DNA of 35,039 nt from Pseudoalteromonas shioyasakiensis (GCF_001550135.1 NZ_LRUE01000004.1:1-35039), one strand, 5' to 3'. Positions 17,101 to 26,277 are shown, numbered from the stretch's first letter. Program-made: numbers and translations. Notes: generated by a model not told the origin, from the sequence alone.

Positions 17101-18051
17101 CCAAATAATGCCTTGAGAGTCTTGAAAAAGAGAAAGCAGGTAGTCGCTGCTTAAGCCGTTGGGGTTTTGCTTGTCATGGCGATATTGAGTGAATTGCTCT
17201 TGTAAGTCAGCACCCGCAGGTAAAAGGTATAGACCTTGCCCGTAGCTTGTAAGCCAAAGGTTTTGCTGTTGGTCAATCAGGCTGTCTGTTACCCAGACTC
17301 CATTAAACTGTTCGATTTTTTCACTACTTTGCGTAGCTAAATTTAATATATAAAGACCTTTTTTAGCGCCAATAAACAGCTTTTCGTCATTAAGTAACTT
17401 GAGATGCCAGAGCGGCACGGAGATCTGAGCATGCTGAGTAAATTGCTCAGTAATTGGGTCAAATGAAATAAGCCCTTTATCTGTGGCAAGCCAAATTAGT
17501 TCATCGGTAATAACAATGTCTCGAACCAGTGGCTGCGCTGACTTATAGTGAAAGTGTGTAAAGCTATTATTTGATACATCAAAACGGGTTAACTTACCGT
17601 GTTCGTGGCCTAGCCACAGAACATCATCTTTAGCTAACGCCATAGACCAAATTTTATCTTCACTTAGGCTTTCATTATGGTGTGTAGAAAACACCTCAAA
17701 CAGACCGGTTTTAGGGTTGAGTCTATTAAGCCCTTTGCTTGCAGTCGAAAACCATAGCTGGTTTTTACTGTCTTTGACACAACCGGTGATCCAGTTCCCT
17801 GAAATGCTTTTATCATTGCTGTTAGCTTTAAAACGCTTAAATTCATAACCATCAAAGCGATTTAAGCCACCTTGTGTGGCAAACCATAAAAAGCCTTGCT
17901 GGTCGGTGATGCTGCAAGTGATTGAATTTTGGCTGAGGCCTTGCTGACTATTAAAAGTGCCTAGGTGTAAAGAACGTGCACTAGCCTGATTAGCTATCAA
18001 CAAAATGAGGCATAACAATACAATATTAAAAGGGGATTTTAATAGCAGCAC
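14113..18051 (-). CDS. Hybrid two-component sensor/response regulator: double propeller, Y_Y_Y, kinase, receiver, AraC
   Basis: A one-protein signalling system of about 1312 aa, numbered from the GTG start. The order is: signal peptide (hydrophobic core, ANQASA cleavage-like end); 14 propeller repeats of the type (L/I)W(L/V)(G/A)T..GL.R(F/Y), i.e. two seven-blade periplasmic propellers; a Y_Y_Y domain (about 690-765); a membrane helix (about 776-796); HisKA with H824 in NISHELKTPL; HATPase (NLISNALKYT, DTGVGIA, GSGIGLSLVK); a receiver with D1099 in IISDVMMPNMDG; and an AraC-type DNA-binding domain at the C terminus. In Bacteroidetes and some Alteromonadales such proteins control polysaccharide-use genes, but none lie nearby. 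A longer frame opens at TTG 18111 but has no ribosome binding site, and its start lies inside the promoter at 18089-18117. GTG at 18051 is therefore preferred, though its own ribosome binding site is weak. Confidence 0.9.
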   Translation of the reverse strand: MLLLKSPFNIVLLCLILLIANQASARSLHLGTFNSQQGLSQNSITCSITDQQGFLWFATQGGLNRFDGYEFKRFKANSNDKSISGNWITGCVKDSKNQLWFSTASKGLNRLNPKTGLFEVFSTHHNESLSEDKIWSMALAKDDVLWLGHEHGKLTRFDVSNNSFTHFHYKSAQPLVRDIVITDELIWLATDKGLISFDPITEQFTQHAQISVPLWHLKLLNDEKLFIGAKKGLYILNLATQSSEKIEQFNGVWVTDSLIDQQQNLWLTSYGQGLYLLPAGADLQEQFTQYRHDKQNPNGLSSDYLLSLFQDSQGIIWLGTDGYGVHRYDPKQQQFSHQLKTSQANSLSHNFVRSIVKRANGEVWVGTRDGLNRKTTSGYQHFKNALPNNNIFALHEDANQQLWVGTYGGGLIKYQDSLDEFTTFTMQSHQLASDRVYAITSDKTGALWLGSNQGLTRFEPTSAKVTHYKHNDAQNSLANNTVFTLAYDNEEHALWIGTRAGLNKLDISTEQFSLLDEQDSGETGLSHNMVTSLLLSEDSIWVGTMQGLNQVNKRTLTVKHITEQQGLANDNIFDILADKQGMLWLATNDGLTRYNPSTQQMQQFLPEDGIQHQSFILGASFQADDGELFFGGINGYNHFYPEQLTLSHTPPTPVLTELLLNNRAIKSNHFDKQTNTLASATQTFSFAKSAGVIGFKFSALKNGATPKHYQYGYKLAGFDEQFLYTDASLRQINYPQLPAGHYQLLLKAKDQYGQWSDSTQLLALTVVPPWWQTKLAYGIYFTFALALIWLVLNALYKRKLAEQEKQTEIELNKLKDQFLDNISHELKTPLSLILAPISQLQRSNADSQAQSQLASIKRNCQRLLELINQLLQLSQRPSTAIYTVSPYAITPFLTDLVADFRPLYEQKKLQFNFTDTTTKALKINLAPEHAHSIFSNLISNALKYTPAGGTVAIHLSEVQQALQFKITDTGVGIASEHQQSVFQRFTRVASSEPGSGIGLSLVKQLVEQYGGSISVSSKIAEGSCFTVSLPMVESADNHINSATQVLTSQQTLLIVEDNEEMAELLLSLFNNEFNCICATDGQQALDLCQTDLPELIISDVMMPNMDGYQLLAALRSNPATSHIPVLLLSAKADTHSRLKGLDLLADDFLSKPFEPTLLVSRVKGLLNLRHILNQHLTAQLAAPLNSDTAAVTVQNKDYSFTEKLKQTVQAHYQDESFSVEQLASVLCLSPRALQLKMKALYSQTPSDYLRNTRLEFAKKQLIDSELAIGQIADQAGFSSQSYFARSFKSYAGLSPKQYREKHQKHAEFRVSE

Positions 18052-18088
18052 ACTGATCCATGTTGTTTTATGTTCCTGTAATGGGTTT

Positions 18089-18117
18089 ATAATAAACTGC
18101 TTTTTAATCAATGTTAA
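18089..18117 (-). promoter_or_regulatory. Sigma70-type promoter of the hybrid sensor gene
   Basis: On the minus strand TTAACA (18117-18112), 17 bp and TATTAT (18094-18089) are close to consensus. Transcription would start near 18082, downstream of the TTG at 18111. This is the main reason to reject that start codon. Confidence 0.6.
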
Positions 18118-18170
18118 TATTGATTTTTAAACGAACTGATGAGATTTTAACTAATGGGTATCTTTTACTC

Positions 18171-18198
18171 TTGTGTTAATGAATTGCGTAAGTATAAT
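18171..18198 (+). promoter_or_regulatory. tRNA-Trp promoter
   Basis: TTGTGT (18171-18176), 16 bp and a perfect TATAAT (18193-18198) lie 15 bp before the tRNA. The expected start point is near 18205. It is divergent from the sensor promoter, with about 53 bp between the two -35 boxes. Confidence 0.8.
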
Positions 18199-18213
18199 AG
18201 GCATCCACTTTGC

Positions 18214-18290
18214 AGGGGCGTAGTTCCAATTGGTAGAACAGCGGTCTCCAAAACCGACGGTTGGGAGTTCGAATCTCTCCGCCCCTGCCA
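18214..18290 (+). tRNA. trpT: tRNA-Trp (anticodon CCA)
   Basis: The cloverleaf is complete. The acceptor is AGGGGCG/CGCCCCT with discriminator G and encoded CCA. The anticodon loop is CTCCAAA (anticodon CCA), and the T arm contains GAGTTCGAATCTC. It closely matches E. coli tRNA-Trp except for one extra base in the D loop (77 versus 76 nt). It heads the secE-nusG cluster, a common gammaproteobacterial order. Confidence 0.97.
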
Positions 18291-18371
18291 CTTTTTACAC
18301 AATGTGTGCTAAGTCTGAAATTAAAAATCGGTTTAAACAAGTCAGTTTTTAAGTTTAGATTTTAATGGATT

Positions 18372-18393
18372 AACCCTGCCAGAGCGCAGGGTT
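18372..18393 (+). other. Hairpin between tRNA-Trp and secE
   Basis: AACCCTGC, a 6-nt loop and GCAGGGTT form an 8-bp stem in the 132-bp gap. No U-tract follows, so it may be an RNA processing or stability element rather than a terminator. I found no confident separate promoter for secE in the gap, so secE may be co-transcribed with the tRNA. Confidence 0.45.
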
Positions 18394-18422
18394 GTTGTGT
18401 CTGTAGTTAAGGTAAAAATATT

Positions 18423-18800
18423 ATGAGCACGAATGTAGAAACACCATCAAGTGCGATGGATTCAGTAAAGTGGATTGTAGCAATTGCGCTACTAGCAGGC
18501 GCAGTCGTTGGTAACCACATGTATGCAGACCAATCTGTATTATTACGTGCTATTGGTGTAGTGGTTGCTGTTGCAGCTGGTTTAGGCATTGCCTCACTAA
18601 CTGAAAAAGGTCGTACTTTTCTTGCGTTTGCAAAAGAAGCACGTATCGAAGTACGTAAAGTTGTGTGGCCAACTCGCCAAGAAACAACACATACGACATT
18701 AATTGTAATGGTTGCAACTGTGATTATGGCGCTTATCCTTTGGGGATTAGATGGCATTTTATTCCGCGCAGTAGGCTTTTTAACTGGATTGGAGATCTAA
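18423..18800 (+). CDS. secE: Preprotein translocase subunit SecE
   Basis: SecE is the essential small subunit of the SecYEG channel in the inner membrane, where it clamps SecY. The 125-aa product has three hydrophobic helices (about residues 16-32, 40-58 and 92-112), the three-helix form of Enterobacteria and relatives. The conserved cytoplasmic amphipathic stretch [17 protein letters not shown] precedes the last helix. AAGG lies upstream of the ATG. nusG begins 4 nt after its stop, the standard secE-nusG pairing. Confidence 0.96.
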   Translation: MSTNVETPSSAMDSVKWIVAIALLAGAVVGNHMYADQSVLLRAIGVVVAVAAGLGIASLTEKGRTFLAFAKEARIEVRKVVWPTRQETTHTTLIVMVATVIMALILWGLDGILFRAVGFLTGLEI

Positions 18801-18804
18801 TCCC

Positions 18805-19362
18805 ATGTCGGATGAGAAGAACGAAAAGAAACTACGTTGGTACGTAGTACAAGCTTTCTCTGGTTACGAGAAGCGTGTAGCACAAACTATTCTTGAGCAC
18901 ATCAAGATCGAAGGTTTGGAAGATAGTTTTGGTGAAGTATTAGTACCAACTGAAGAAGTTGTTGAGATGCGCGCTGGCCAAAAGCGTAAATCTGAGCGTA
19001 AATTCTTCCCAGGTTACGTACTAGTTCAAATGGACATGAACGATGCAAGCTGGCACTTAGTGAACAGCACTGCACGTGTTATGGGCTTCATTGGTGGTAC
19101 GTCTGATCGTCCAGCACCAATTAGCCAAAAAGAAGCTGATCGCATCTTAAACCGTCTTCAAGAGAACTCTGAAGCACCTAAGCCAGCTACATTATTCGAG
19201 CCAGGCGAAGTTGTTCGTGTTATCGATGGTCCATTTGCTGACTTCAGCGGTGTTGTTGAAGAAGTTGATTACGAGAAGAGCCGCGTGAAAGTGTCTGTTC
19301 TTATCTTCGGTCGTTCGACACCTGTTGACCTTGAATTTGGTCAAGTTGAGCAAGACAAGTAA
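18805..19362 (+). CDS. nusG: Transcription termination/antitermination factor NusG
   Basis: NusG binds RNA polymerase, suppresses pausing, and links it to Rho or to ribosomal protein S10. The 185-aa protein has the NGN domain ([19 protein letters not shown] at 11-29, then [11 protein letters not shown]). The C-terminal KOW domain follows ([19 protein letters not shown]). Length is close to the 181 aa of E. coli. It is coupled to secE with a 4-nt gap. A strong terminator ends the secE-nusG unit 50 nt later. Confidence 0.97.
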   Translation: MSDEKNEKKLRWYVVQAFSGYEKRVAQTILEHIKIEGLEDSFGEVLVPTEEVVEMRAGQKRKSERKFFPGYVLVQMDMNDASWHLVNSTARVMGFIGGTSDRPAPISQKEADRILNRLQENSEAPKPATLFEPGEVVRVIDGPFADFSGVVEEVDYEKSRVKVSVLIFGRSTPVDLEFGQVEQDK

Positions 19363-19412
19363 GTAAAAAATTAAAGCTGCCAAAATCGTTTAATATTTTG
19401 GCAATACGCTTG

Positions 19413-19451
19413 AAAAAGGCCGCTGATTAACTTATAATCAGCGGCCTTTTT
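19413..19451 (+). terminator. Intrinsic terminator after nusG
   Basis: A 16-bp perfect stem (AAAAAGGCCGCTGATT pairing with AATCAGCGGCCTTTTT) has a 7-nt loop and ends in five T. A smaller hairpin, GCCAAAAT/ATTTTGGC (19379-19402), precedes it. The rplK promoter should therefore lie between 19452 and about 19560, where I see no clear -35/-10 pair. Confidence 0.93.
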
Positions 19452-19576
19452 GTGTTAGGGCAAGTTACAACTTGTTTTATCACTAAAAAGTGAGAACCAA
19501 TTTTTAAACTGGGAAGCCGTTAGAGTACGCGTCCTCGCGCGCACAAGGCTATGACCCACCAAATGAGGTATTTATT

Positions 19577-20005
19577 ATGGCTAAAAAAGTTGAAGCTATT
19601 ATCAAGCTACAAGTTGCCGCTGGTATGGCTAACCCTAGTCCTCCAGTAGGTCCAGCACTAGGTCAACACGGTGTAAACATCATGGAATTCTGTAAAGCGT
19701 TCAACGCACGTACAGAATCTATCGAAAAAGGCGCTCCAGTTCCTGTAGTGATCTCTGTTTACGGTGACCGTTCTTTCACGTTCGACATGAAAACTCCACC
19801 GGCTGCTTACTTACTTAAGAAAGCTGCAGGCATCAAATCAGGTTCTGGCCGTCCTAACACTGAAAAAGTGGGTACAGTAACTCGTGCTCAACTTGAAGAA
19901 ATCGTTGAGACAAAACGACCTGACCTTACAGCGGCTGATATGGACGCTGCAGTTCGCACTATCGCAGGTTCTGCGCGTGCGATGGGCTTGAACGTAGAGG
20001 ACTAA
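19577..20005 (+). CDS. rplK: 50S ribosomal protein L11
   Basis: L11 forms the GTPase-associated stalk base on 23S rRNA and is needed for RelA activation. The 142-aa protein equals the E. coli length. It has the N-terminal proline-rich segment [22 protein letters not shown] and the C-terminal rRNA-binding domain ([19 protein letters not shown] and [10 protein letters not shown]). GAGG lies 8 nt before the ATG. It is followed by rplA after 4 nt, so the pair is co-transcribed; in E. coli, L1 represses translation of this mRNA near the L11 start. Confidence 0.98.
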   Translation: MAKKVEAIIKLQVAAGMANPSPPVGPALGQHGVNIMEFCKAFNARTESIEKGAPVPVVISVYGDRSFTFDMKTPPAAYLLKKAAGIKSGSGRPNTEKVGTVTRAQLEEIVETKRPDLTAADMDAAVRTIAGSARAMGLNVED

Positions 20006-20009
20006 GATA

Positions 20010-20714
20010 ATGGCAAAATTAACTAAACGTATGCGTACTATCCGCGAAAAAGTGGATGTAACTAAAGATTACGAAATCAACGAAGCAGTTGCTCTTTTAA
20101 AAGAGTTAGCGACAGCTAAATTCGTAGAAAGTGTTGACGTTGCTGTTAACCTTGGTATCGATGCTCGTAAATCTGACCAAAACGTTCGTGGTGCAACTGT
20201 ACTACCTAACGGTACTGGTCGTGAAGTTCGTGTTGCTGTATTCACACAAGGCGCTAACGCAGATGCTGCGAAAGAAGCTGGTGCTGAATTAGTGGGCATG
20301 GAAGATCTTGCTGAACAAGTTAAGAAAGGCGAGATGAACTTTGACGTTGTTGTTGCATCTCCAGACGCTATGCGTGTTGTTGGTCAACTAGGTCAAATCT
20401 TAGGTCCACGTGGTCTAATGCCAAACCCTAAAACTGGTACTGTAACTCCTAACGTTGCAGAAGCAGTTAAAAACGCGAAAGCAGGTCAAGTTCGTTACCG
20501 TAACGACAAGAACGGTATCATCCATACTACTATCGGTAAGGTTGATTTCACTGCTGAGCAACTTCAACAAAACCTTGAAGCTCTTATTGTTGCGCTTAAG
20601 AAGGCTAAACCTTCTCAAGCAAAAGGTACTTACGTGAAGAAAGTAACTATCTCTACAACAATGGGCGCAGGTGTTGCTGTTGACCAAAACTCTCTAAGCA
20701 CAGTTGTTGCTTAA
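20010..20714 (+). CDS. rplA: 50S ribosomal protein L1
   Basis: L1 forms the mobile L1 stalk at the ribosomal E site and is the translational repressor of the rplK-rplA mRNA in E. coli. The 234-aa protein has the typical E. coli length. Conserved stretches are [40 protein letters not shown] and [16 protein letters not shown]. The end is followed within 12 nt by the hairpin and promoter region leading to rplJ. Confidence 0.98.
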   Translation: MAKLTKRMRTIREKVDVTKDYEINEAVALLKELATAKFVESVDVAVNLGIDARKSDQNVRGATVLPNGTGREVRVAVFTQGANADAAKEAGAELVGMEDLAEQVKKGEMNFDVVVASPDAMRVVGQLGQILGPRGLMPNPKTGTVTPNVAEAVKNAKAGQVRYRNDKNGIIHTTIGKVDFTAEQLQQNLEALIVALKKAKPSQAKGTYVKKVTISTTMGAGVAVDQNSLSTVVA

Positions 20715-20721
20715 TTAAGAG

Positions 20722-20750
20722 TTTACATGGCGCGAAATTTGAACTATAAT
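20722..20750 (+). promoter_or_regulatory. Near-consensus promoter for rplJ-rplL(-rpoBC)
   Basis: TTTACA (20722-20727), 17 bp and a perfect TATAAT (20745-20750) fit sigma70 consensus with one mismatch. The predicted start is near 20757. It occupies the same position as the E. coli L10 promoter and overlaps the hairpin at 20727-20760. Confidence 0.75.
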
Positions 20751-20764
20751 TTTGCGCCATTTTG
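20727..20764 (+). terminator. Terminator-like hairpin after rplA
   Basis: ATGGCGCGAAATT pairs with AATTTTGCGCCAT (13 bp, one G-U pair) around an 8-nt loop. A short T-run (TTT, then G) follows. Transcripts arriving from rplA would contain the full hairpin. Those starting at the overlapping rplJ promoter would not. Termination is probably partial. Confidence 0.6.
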
Positions 20765-21033
20765 TTGAGAAAGTTAATTTCGAAACAAGTAAAGAATTCG
20801 GGTTGAAGTCCATAATTTCGTAATGCCTTCGGGTAAAAACGATAAATTGGACTTCCGTCCAAGACCGTAGGCGGCTTCGGCCTTAATATTTTACCTACGT
20901 AGACGGTGTGAATCCCCAGATAGATTTTTCCTAATCTTCTGGCTCTCGCCGTAAAAAGCATCTCCATCTTTGATGGGGAAGAGTAGAACAGGGAAGCCAA
21001 TTTCGGCAACCCATTAAACCAGGAGTAACACCC
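20757..21033 (+). promoter_or_regulatory. L10 leader (autoregulatory rplJ 5' UTR)
   Basis: A 277-nt untranslated, highly structured leader precedes rplJ in the position of the known L10 leader RNA. Stems seen include GAAGTCCA (20805-20812) with TGGACTTC (20848-20855), and GTAGG with CCTAC enclosing GGC-TTCG-GCC. An arm, CCAGATAGATT/AATCTTCTGG, is nested inside ACGG/CCGT. In E. coli the L10-(L7/L12)4 complex binds this leader and represses translation of both genes. The same is inferred here. No gene lies in it. Confidence 0.75.
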
Positions 21034-21528
21034 ATGGCTTTAAATCTTCAAGGCAAAAAAGCAATTGTTGCTGAAGTCAACGAAGCAGCCACTGGTGCTC
21101 TTTCTGCAGTTGTTGCAGATTCTCGTGGTGTAACAGTTGGTGCTATCACTGCCCTTCGTAAAGAAGCTCGTGAAGCTGGTGTATGGATGAAAGTTGTTCG
21201 TAACACTTTAGCTAAACGTGCTGTTGAAGGTACAGATTTTGAGTGCCTTTCTGACTCACTTGTAGGTCCAAGCTTAATCGCTTTCTCTTCAGAGCACCCA
21301 GGTGCTGCTGCGCGTATCTTCAAAGATTTCGCGAAGAAGAACGAGAAATTCGAAGTTAAGACGGCTGCATTTGAAGGTAACGTAGTAGACGCAGCTATGC
21401 TAGCAACTCTACCTACTTACGACGAAGCTGTTGCACGCTTAATGAGCGCTATGAAAGAAGCGTCTGCAGGTAAATTGTGTAAAACAATTGAAGCAGTACG
21501 TGTACAGAAAGAAGAGCAAGCTGCTTAA
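21034..21528 (+). CDS. rplJ: 50S ribosomal protein L10
   Basis: L10 anchors the L7/L12 dimers to the ribosomal stalk. The 164-aa protein (E. coli 165) has the conserved start [18 protein letters not shown], then [40 protein letters not shown]-terminal helix for L7/L12 binding follows (about 138-164). AGGAG lies 8 nt before the ATG. rplL follows 81 nt later and is on the same transcript. Confidence 0.98.
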   Translation: MALNLQGKKAIVAEVNEAATGALSAVVADSRGVTVGAITALRKEAREAGVWMKVVRNTLAKRAVEGTDFECLSDSLVGPSLIAFSSEHPGAAARIFKDFAKKNEKFEVKTAAFEGNVVDAAMLATLPTYDEAVARLMSAMKEASAGKLCKTIEAVRVQKEEQAA

Positions 21529-21609
21529 TTTTAAGCTGTTTTTTTGTTCACTTTCGGTGTAATATTTTTTTTGGGCTATATTTAGTCCGTAATAATTAGG
21601 AAATTTGTA

Positions 21610-21972
21610 ATGTCTGTAACTAAAGACCAAATCCTTGATGCTATTGCTGAAATGTCAGTAATGGACGTTGTTGCTCTAGTTGAAGCAATGGAAGAAAAAT
21701 TCGGCGTAACTGCAGCTGCTGCTGTTGTTGCTGGTCCTGCTGCTGAAGCAGCTGAAGAAAAGACTGAGTTCGACGTAATCCTTACTGGCGCTGGTGCTAA
21801 CAAGGTTGCAGCTATCAAAGCTGTACGTGGTGCTACTGGTCTTGGCCTTAAAGAAGCTAAAGCACTTGTTGAAGCTGCTCCTGCACCTATCAAAGAAGGT
21901 GTATCTAAAGAAGAAGCTGAAGCACTTGCAAAAGACCTTACTGAAGCTGGTGCTGAAGTTGAGGTTAAGTAA
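21610..21972 (+). CDS. rplL: 50S ribosomal protein L7/L12
   Basis: L7/L12 is the multicopy stalk protein that recruits translational GTPases. The 120-aa acidic protein has an N-terminal dimerisation domain and an Ala/Glu-rich hinge (about 37-52, ending [14 protein letters not shown]). The C-terminal globular domain carries [31 protein letters not shown] lies 8 nt before the ATG. It is followed by an attenuator-type terminator before rpoB. Confidence 0.98.
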   Translation: MSVTKDQILDAIAEMSVMDVVALVEAMEEKFGVTAAAAVVAGPAAEAAEEKTEFDVILTGAGANKVAAIKAVRGATGLGLKEAKALVEAAPAPIKEGVSKEEAEALAKDLTEAGAEVEVK

Positions 21973-22013
21973 TCTAGCTTACGCTAGGTTCGCTGCCTGA
22001 GTAATCAGGCAAG

Positions 22014-22044
22014 GGCTGGTGATTATTTAATCACCGGCCTTTTT
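22014..22044 (+). terminator. rplL-rpoB attenuator/terminator
   Basis: GGCTGGTGATT, loop ATTT and AATCACCGGCC form an 11-bp stem (one G-U pair) followed by five T. A smaller stem, GCCTGA/TCAGGC (21995-22010), precedes it. E. coli has a partial terminator in this gap that sets the ratio of ribosomal protein to RNA polymerase mRNA; the same is inferred here. Confidence 0.9.
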
Positions 22045-22244
22045 GCGCTATAGAGCGATGCAATCCTGTAACGCAAATAAAATCTAATTTTCTCTTTACT
22101 TTCAAGTTGTTACCTAGTTTGGTGTTGAAAGTGTCAGAGCAAAATAGAACAACAATTTAATGTTGTACATCTTGGCTTAGATGCCAGTTAAGTCTGTTCT
22201 TACAAGAACAGGTCGGGTCAAAGATCAGCAAGCTGAGGAACCCC
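22045..22244 (+). other. rpoB 5' leader, no gene
   Basis: These 200 nt between the attenuator and rpoB hold no supported ORF. Small stems such as ACAACA-ATTTAA-TGTTGT (near 22150-22167) and TTCTTACAAGAA (near 22198-22209) may be RNase processing sites, as reported in E. coli. I found no convincing promoter. Confidence 0.4.
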
Positions 22245-25200
22245 ATGGCTTACTCTTATTCTGAAAAGAAACGTATCCGTAAGGATTTTGGTAAACGTCC
22301 ACAAGTTTTGGATATACCTTTCTTACTGTCGACGCAGTTAGAATCGTTTAAAAAATTCTTAGTCCCTGACGCTGATGGCGATCACGGTTTGGAAGCTGCT
22401 TTCCGTTCTGTGTTTCCTATCAAAAGCTACTCGGGAAATTCTGAGCTTCAATACGTAAGTTATCGTATTGGTGAGCCAGTATTCGATGTAAAAGAATGTC
22501 AAATTCGCGGTGTGACTTATTCTGCTCCACTTCGCGTAAAATTGCGTCTTGTGGTGATGGACAAAGAAGCACCAGGCACAGTTAAAGACATTAAAGAGCA
22601 AGAAGTTTACATGGGCGAAATTCCGCTCATGACTGATACCGGTACCTTTGTTATCAATGGTACAGAGCGTGTTATCGTTTCTCAGCTACACCGTAGCCCT
22701 GGTGTATTCTTTGATAACGACCGCGGTAAAACTCACTCGTCAGGTAAAGTACTTTATAACGCGCGTGTAATTCCTTACCGTGGTTCATGGTTAGACTTCG
22801 AGTTTGATGCAAAAGATAACCTTTATGTACGTATTGACCGTCGTCGTAAATTACCGGCGTCAATCATCTTACGTGCACTTGAGTACTCAACGGATGAAAT
22901 CCTAGAGATATTCTTCGATACAACTGCGTTTGAAGTTGCTGACGGTAAAGTTCTTATGGAACTTGTTCCTTCACGCTTACGTGGTGAAACTGCCGCTTTT
23001 GATATCAAAGGCGAAGACGGTGAAGTCCTTGTTGAAGCGGGTCGTCGTATTACTGCGCGTCACATCAAGAACATCGAGAAAAAAGGTATTAACCAATTAG
23101 AAGTACCGCATGAGTACATCATTGGTCGTGTTGTAGCTAGAAACTATGTTGATGAGTCAACTGGTGAGATCATCGCAAACGCGAATGACGAGCTATCACT
23201 TGAGCTAATGGCTGAATTGGTTAAAGCAGGTCACACTAAGATTGATACACTATATATCAACGAAGTGGACAGCGGCGCCTACATGTCAGATACATTACGT
23301 ATCGACACAACAAGCAACCGTTTAGAAGCATTAGTAGAAATTTATCGCATGATGCGCCCAGGCGAGCCACCGACGAAAGACGCGGCTGAAGCCTTATTTG
23401 ATAACTTGTTCTTCTCTGACGAGCGTTACGATTTATCAACAGTTGGTCGTATGAAGTTCAATAGCCGTGTAGGTTATGACTCAGATACTGGCCCTGGCAC
23501 ATTATCGAAAGAAGACATCGTAGCTGTTATGAAAGTGCTTATCGCTATTCGTAACGGTGTTGGCGATGTTGATGATATCGACCACTTAGGCAACCGTCGT
23601 ATCCGTAGTGTTGGCGAAATGGCTGAGAACCAATTCCGCGTTGGTCTAGTACGTGTTGAGCGTGCTGTACGTGAGCGTTTAAGCTTAGGTGACCTTGACG
23701 CTGTAATGCCACAAGATCTTATTAATGCTAAGCCTATTTCGGCTGCGGTTAAAGAGTTCTTTGGTTCATCTCAGTTATCACAGTTCATGGACCAAAATAA
23801 CCCGCTTTCAGAAGTAACGCACAAGCGTCGTATTTCTGCATTAGGCCCGGGTGGTTTAACACGTGAACGCGCTGGCTTCGAGGTTCGAGACGTTCACGTA
23901 ACTCACTATGGTCGTGTATGTCCAATCGAAACGCCTGAGGGTCCAAACATCGGTCTAATTAACTCATTGTCTACGTACGCACGTACGAATGACTATGGTT
24001 TCTTAGAAACACCTTACCGTAAAGTGGTAAACGGTGTAGTTACTGATGAAGTAGATTACTTATCAGCCATTGAAGAAGGTCAGTTTGTTATCGCTCAGGC
24101 GAACTCAAACTTGAACGAAAACAATGAGTTTGTTGATGAACTAATTCCATGTCGTCACAAAGGTGAATCAACCTTTATGGGCAAAATGGATCAGCAATAT
24201 ATGGACGTATCACCACAACAGGTGATCTCTGTAGCGGCAGCACTTATCCCGTTCCTAGAACACGATGATGCTAACCGTGCATTGATGGGTTCAAACATGC
24301 AACGTCAAGCTGTACCAACACTTATCGCGGACAAACCGCTGGTAGGTACAGGTATCGAGCTTACACTAGCGAAAGATTCTGGTGTAACTATCGTTGCTAA
24401 GCGTGGTGGTGAAGTAATGTATGCGGATGCAAGCCGCATCGTTGTAAATGTACATGAAGATGAGCGTATTCCAGGTGAAGCGGGCATCGATATTTACAAC
24501 CTTACTAAATACACTCGCTCAAACCAAAATACATGTATTAACCAAAAACCAACTTGTATGGTTGGTGAGCCGGTAACACGTGGTGACGTATTAGCAGATG
24601 GTCCTTCGACTGACTTAGGTGACTTAGCACTTGGTCAAAACCTTCGCGTGGCATTCATGCCATGGAACGGTTATAACTTCGAGGATTCAATCCTACTATC
24701 TGAGCGTGTAGTTCAAGAAGATCGTCTAACGACTATCCACATTCAAGAACTACAATGTATCGCACGTGATACTAAATTAGGTCCTGAAGAGATCACAGCA
24801 GATATCCCTAACGTAGGTGAGTCTGCACTAGGCAAGCTTGATGAATCAGGCGTTGTTTATATCGGTGCTGAAGTTAAAGGCGGCGATATCCTAGTAGGTA
24901 AAGTGACTCCGAAAGGCGAAACGCAATTAACACCAGAAGAAAAGCTACTACGTGCTATCTTCGGTGAGAAAGCGTCAGACGTTAAAGACAGCTCTTTACG
25001 CGTACCAAACTCTGTAACTGGTACCGTAATCGACGTACAAGTTTTCACCCGTGACGGTGTTGAAAAAGATAAGCGTGCGTTAGAAGTTGAAGACATGCAG
25101 CTTCGCGAAGCGAAGAAAGACTTCAACGAAGAGTTCCGTATCTTAGAAGCCGGTGTATTAGACCGTGCTCGTAAGCTACTTGTTGACGCAGGTCTGAACG

Positions 25201-26270
25201 CAGATTCAATTGCATCACTAAATGCTGAAAAGCTGCTTACTCAAAGCCTTGCTGAAGAAGACAAGCAAGCTGAACTTGAGCAACTAGCTGCCCAGTACGA
25301 TGAGCTTAAAGCTGAATACGATAAGAAGTTTGAAAACAAACGTCGTAAGATCACTCAAGGTGATGACCTAGCACCAGGCGTACTTAAGATTGTTAAAGTA
25401 TACCTAGCTGTTAAACGTCGTATCCAACCGGGTGATAAGATGGCGGGTCGTCACGGTAACAAAGGTGTTATCTCGACTATCGTACCAGTAGAAGATATGC
25501 CATACGATGACAAAGGTCGTACGGTAGACATCGTTCTGAACCCGCTAGGTGTACCATCACGTATGAACATCGGTCAGATCCTAGAAACACACATGGGTCT
25601 TGCTGCACGTGGTGTGGGTGAGCGCTTAGAAGAAATGATGAAAGAGCAGCGTGAACTGCACGAAATCCGTAGCTTCGTTAAGAAAGTTTACGAATTAGGT
25701 GATTGTCGTCAGAAAGTTGATATCGACTCGTTCTCTGATGATGAAGTTCGTCGCTTAGCTGATAACTTGAAAGGTGGTTTACCGATCGCAACTCCAGCCT
25801 TTGATGGTGCTCGTGAAAGCGAAATCAAAGACTTACTAGAGCTTGGTGGTTATCCAAGAAGCGGTCAAGTTACACTTTATGATGGCCGTACTGGCGATCA
25901 GTTCGAACGTCAAGTAACTGTTGGTTACATGTACATGCTGAAACTTAACCACTTGGTTGATGACAAGATGCACGCACGTTCAACTGGTTCTTACAGCCTT
26001 GTTACTCAGCAGCCGCTGGGTGGTAAAGCTCAGTTCGGTGGCCAGCGTTTCGGTGAGATGGAGGTGTGGGCACTAGAAGCTTACGGTGCTGCATATACTC
26101 TACAAGAAATGCTAACAGTGAAATCGGATGACGTGAACGGTCGTACTAAGATGTATAAGAACATCGTAGATGGTAACCATAAGATGGAACCAGGTATGCC
26201 AGAATCGTTCAACGTATTGTTGAAAGAAATCCGCTCACTGGGTATCAACATCGAGCTGGAAGAAAATTAA
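22245..26270 (+). CDS. rpoB: DNA-directed RNA polymerase subunit beta
   Basis: RpoB is the beta subunit of RNA polymerase, 1341 aa (E. coli 1342), complete. The rifampicin-pocket region reads [20 protein letters not shown] then [20 protein letters not shown]. The residues equivalent to E. coli D516, H526 and S531 are the sensitive wild type. Other landmarks are [42 protein letters not shown] and [18 protein letters not shown] near the C terminus. GAGGAA lies upstream of the ATG. rpoC follows after 97 nt with a small hairpin in the gap. Confidence 0.99.
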   Translation: MAYSYSEKKRIRKDFGKRPQVLDIPFLLSTQLESFKKFLVPDADGDHGLEAAFRSVFPIKSYSGNSELQYVSYRIGEPVFDVKECQIRGVTYSAPLRVKLRLVVMDKEAPGTVKDIKEQEVYMGEIPLMTDTGTFVINGTERVIVSQLHRSPGVFFDNDRGKTHSSGKVLYNARVIPYRGSWLDFEFDAKDNLYVRIDRRRKLPASIILRALEYSTDEILEIFFDTTAFEVADGKVLMELVPSRLRGETAAFDIKGEDGEVLVEAGRRITARHIKNIEKKGINQLEVPHEYIIGRVVARNYVDESTGEIIANANDELSLELMAELVKAGHTKIDTLYINEVDSGAYMSDTLRIDTTSNRLEALVEIYRMMRPGEPPTKDAAEALFDNLFFSDERYDLSTVGRMKFNSRVGYDSDTGPGTLSKEDIVAVMKVLIAIRNGVGDVDDIDHLGNRRIRSVGEMAENQFRVGLVRVERAVRERLSLGDLDAVMPQDLINAKPISAAVKEFFGSSQLSQFMDQNNPLSEVTHKRRISALGPGGLTRERAGFEVRDVHVTHYGRVCPIETPEGPNIGLINSLSTYARTNDYGFLETPYRKVVNGVVTDEVDYLSAIEEGQFVIAQANSNLNENNEFVDELIPCRHKGESTFMGKMDQQYMDVSPQQVISVAAALIPFLEHDDANRALMGSNMQRQAVPTLIADKPLVGTGIELTLAKDSGVTIVAKRGGEVMYADASRIVVNVHEDERIPGEAGIDIYNLTKYTRSNQNTCINQKPTCMVGEPVTRGDVLADGPSTDLGDLALGQNLRVAFMPWNGYNFEDSILLSERVVQEDRLTTIHIQELQCIARDTKLGPEEITADIPNVGESALGKLDESGVVYIGAEVKGGDILVGKVTPKGETQLTPEEKLLRAIFGEKASDVKDSSLRVPNSVTGTVIDVQVFTRDGVEKDKRALEVEDMQLREAKKDFNEEFRILEAGVLDRARKLLVDAGLNADSIASLNAEKLLTQSLAEEDKQAELEQLAAQYDELKAEYDKKFENKRRKITQGDDLAPGVLKIVKVYLAVKRRIQPGDKMAGRHGNKGVISTIVPVEDMPYDDKGRTVDIVLNPLGVPSRMNIGQILETHMGLAARGVGERLEEMMKEQRELHEIRSFVKKVYELGDCRQKVDIDSFSDDEVRRLADNLKGGLPIATPAFDGARESEIKDLLELGGYPRSGQVTLYDGRTGDQFERQVTVGYMYMLKLNHLVDDKMHARSTGSYSLVTQQPLGGKAQFGGQRFGEMEVWALEAYGAAYTLQEMLTVKSDDVNGRTKMYKNIVDGNHKMEPGMPESFNVLLKEIRSLGINIELEEN

Positions 26271-26277
26271 GCCATTT

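Noticed and set aside
18214..18290. tRNA-Trp as an integration (att) site
   Set aside because: No integrase, no repeated tRNA 3' end and no island-like content on either side; the flanks are core genes.
20653..21009. 118-aa minus-strand ORF across the rplJ leader
   Set aside because: The region is the structured L10 leader. The frame overlaps the rplA end and the rplJ promoter and has no supporting features.
23760..23870. Possible rifampicin-resistance change in rpoB
   Set aside because: The pocket residues equivalent to D516, H526 and S531 read as the sensitive wild type. A nearby Val in place of E. coli P552 is outside the classic sites and likely lineage-specific.
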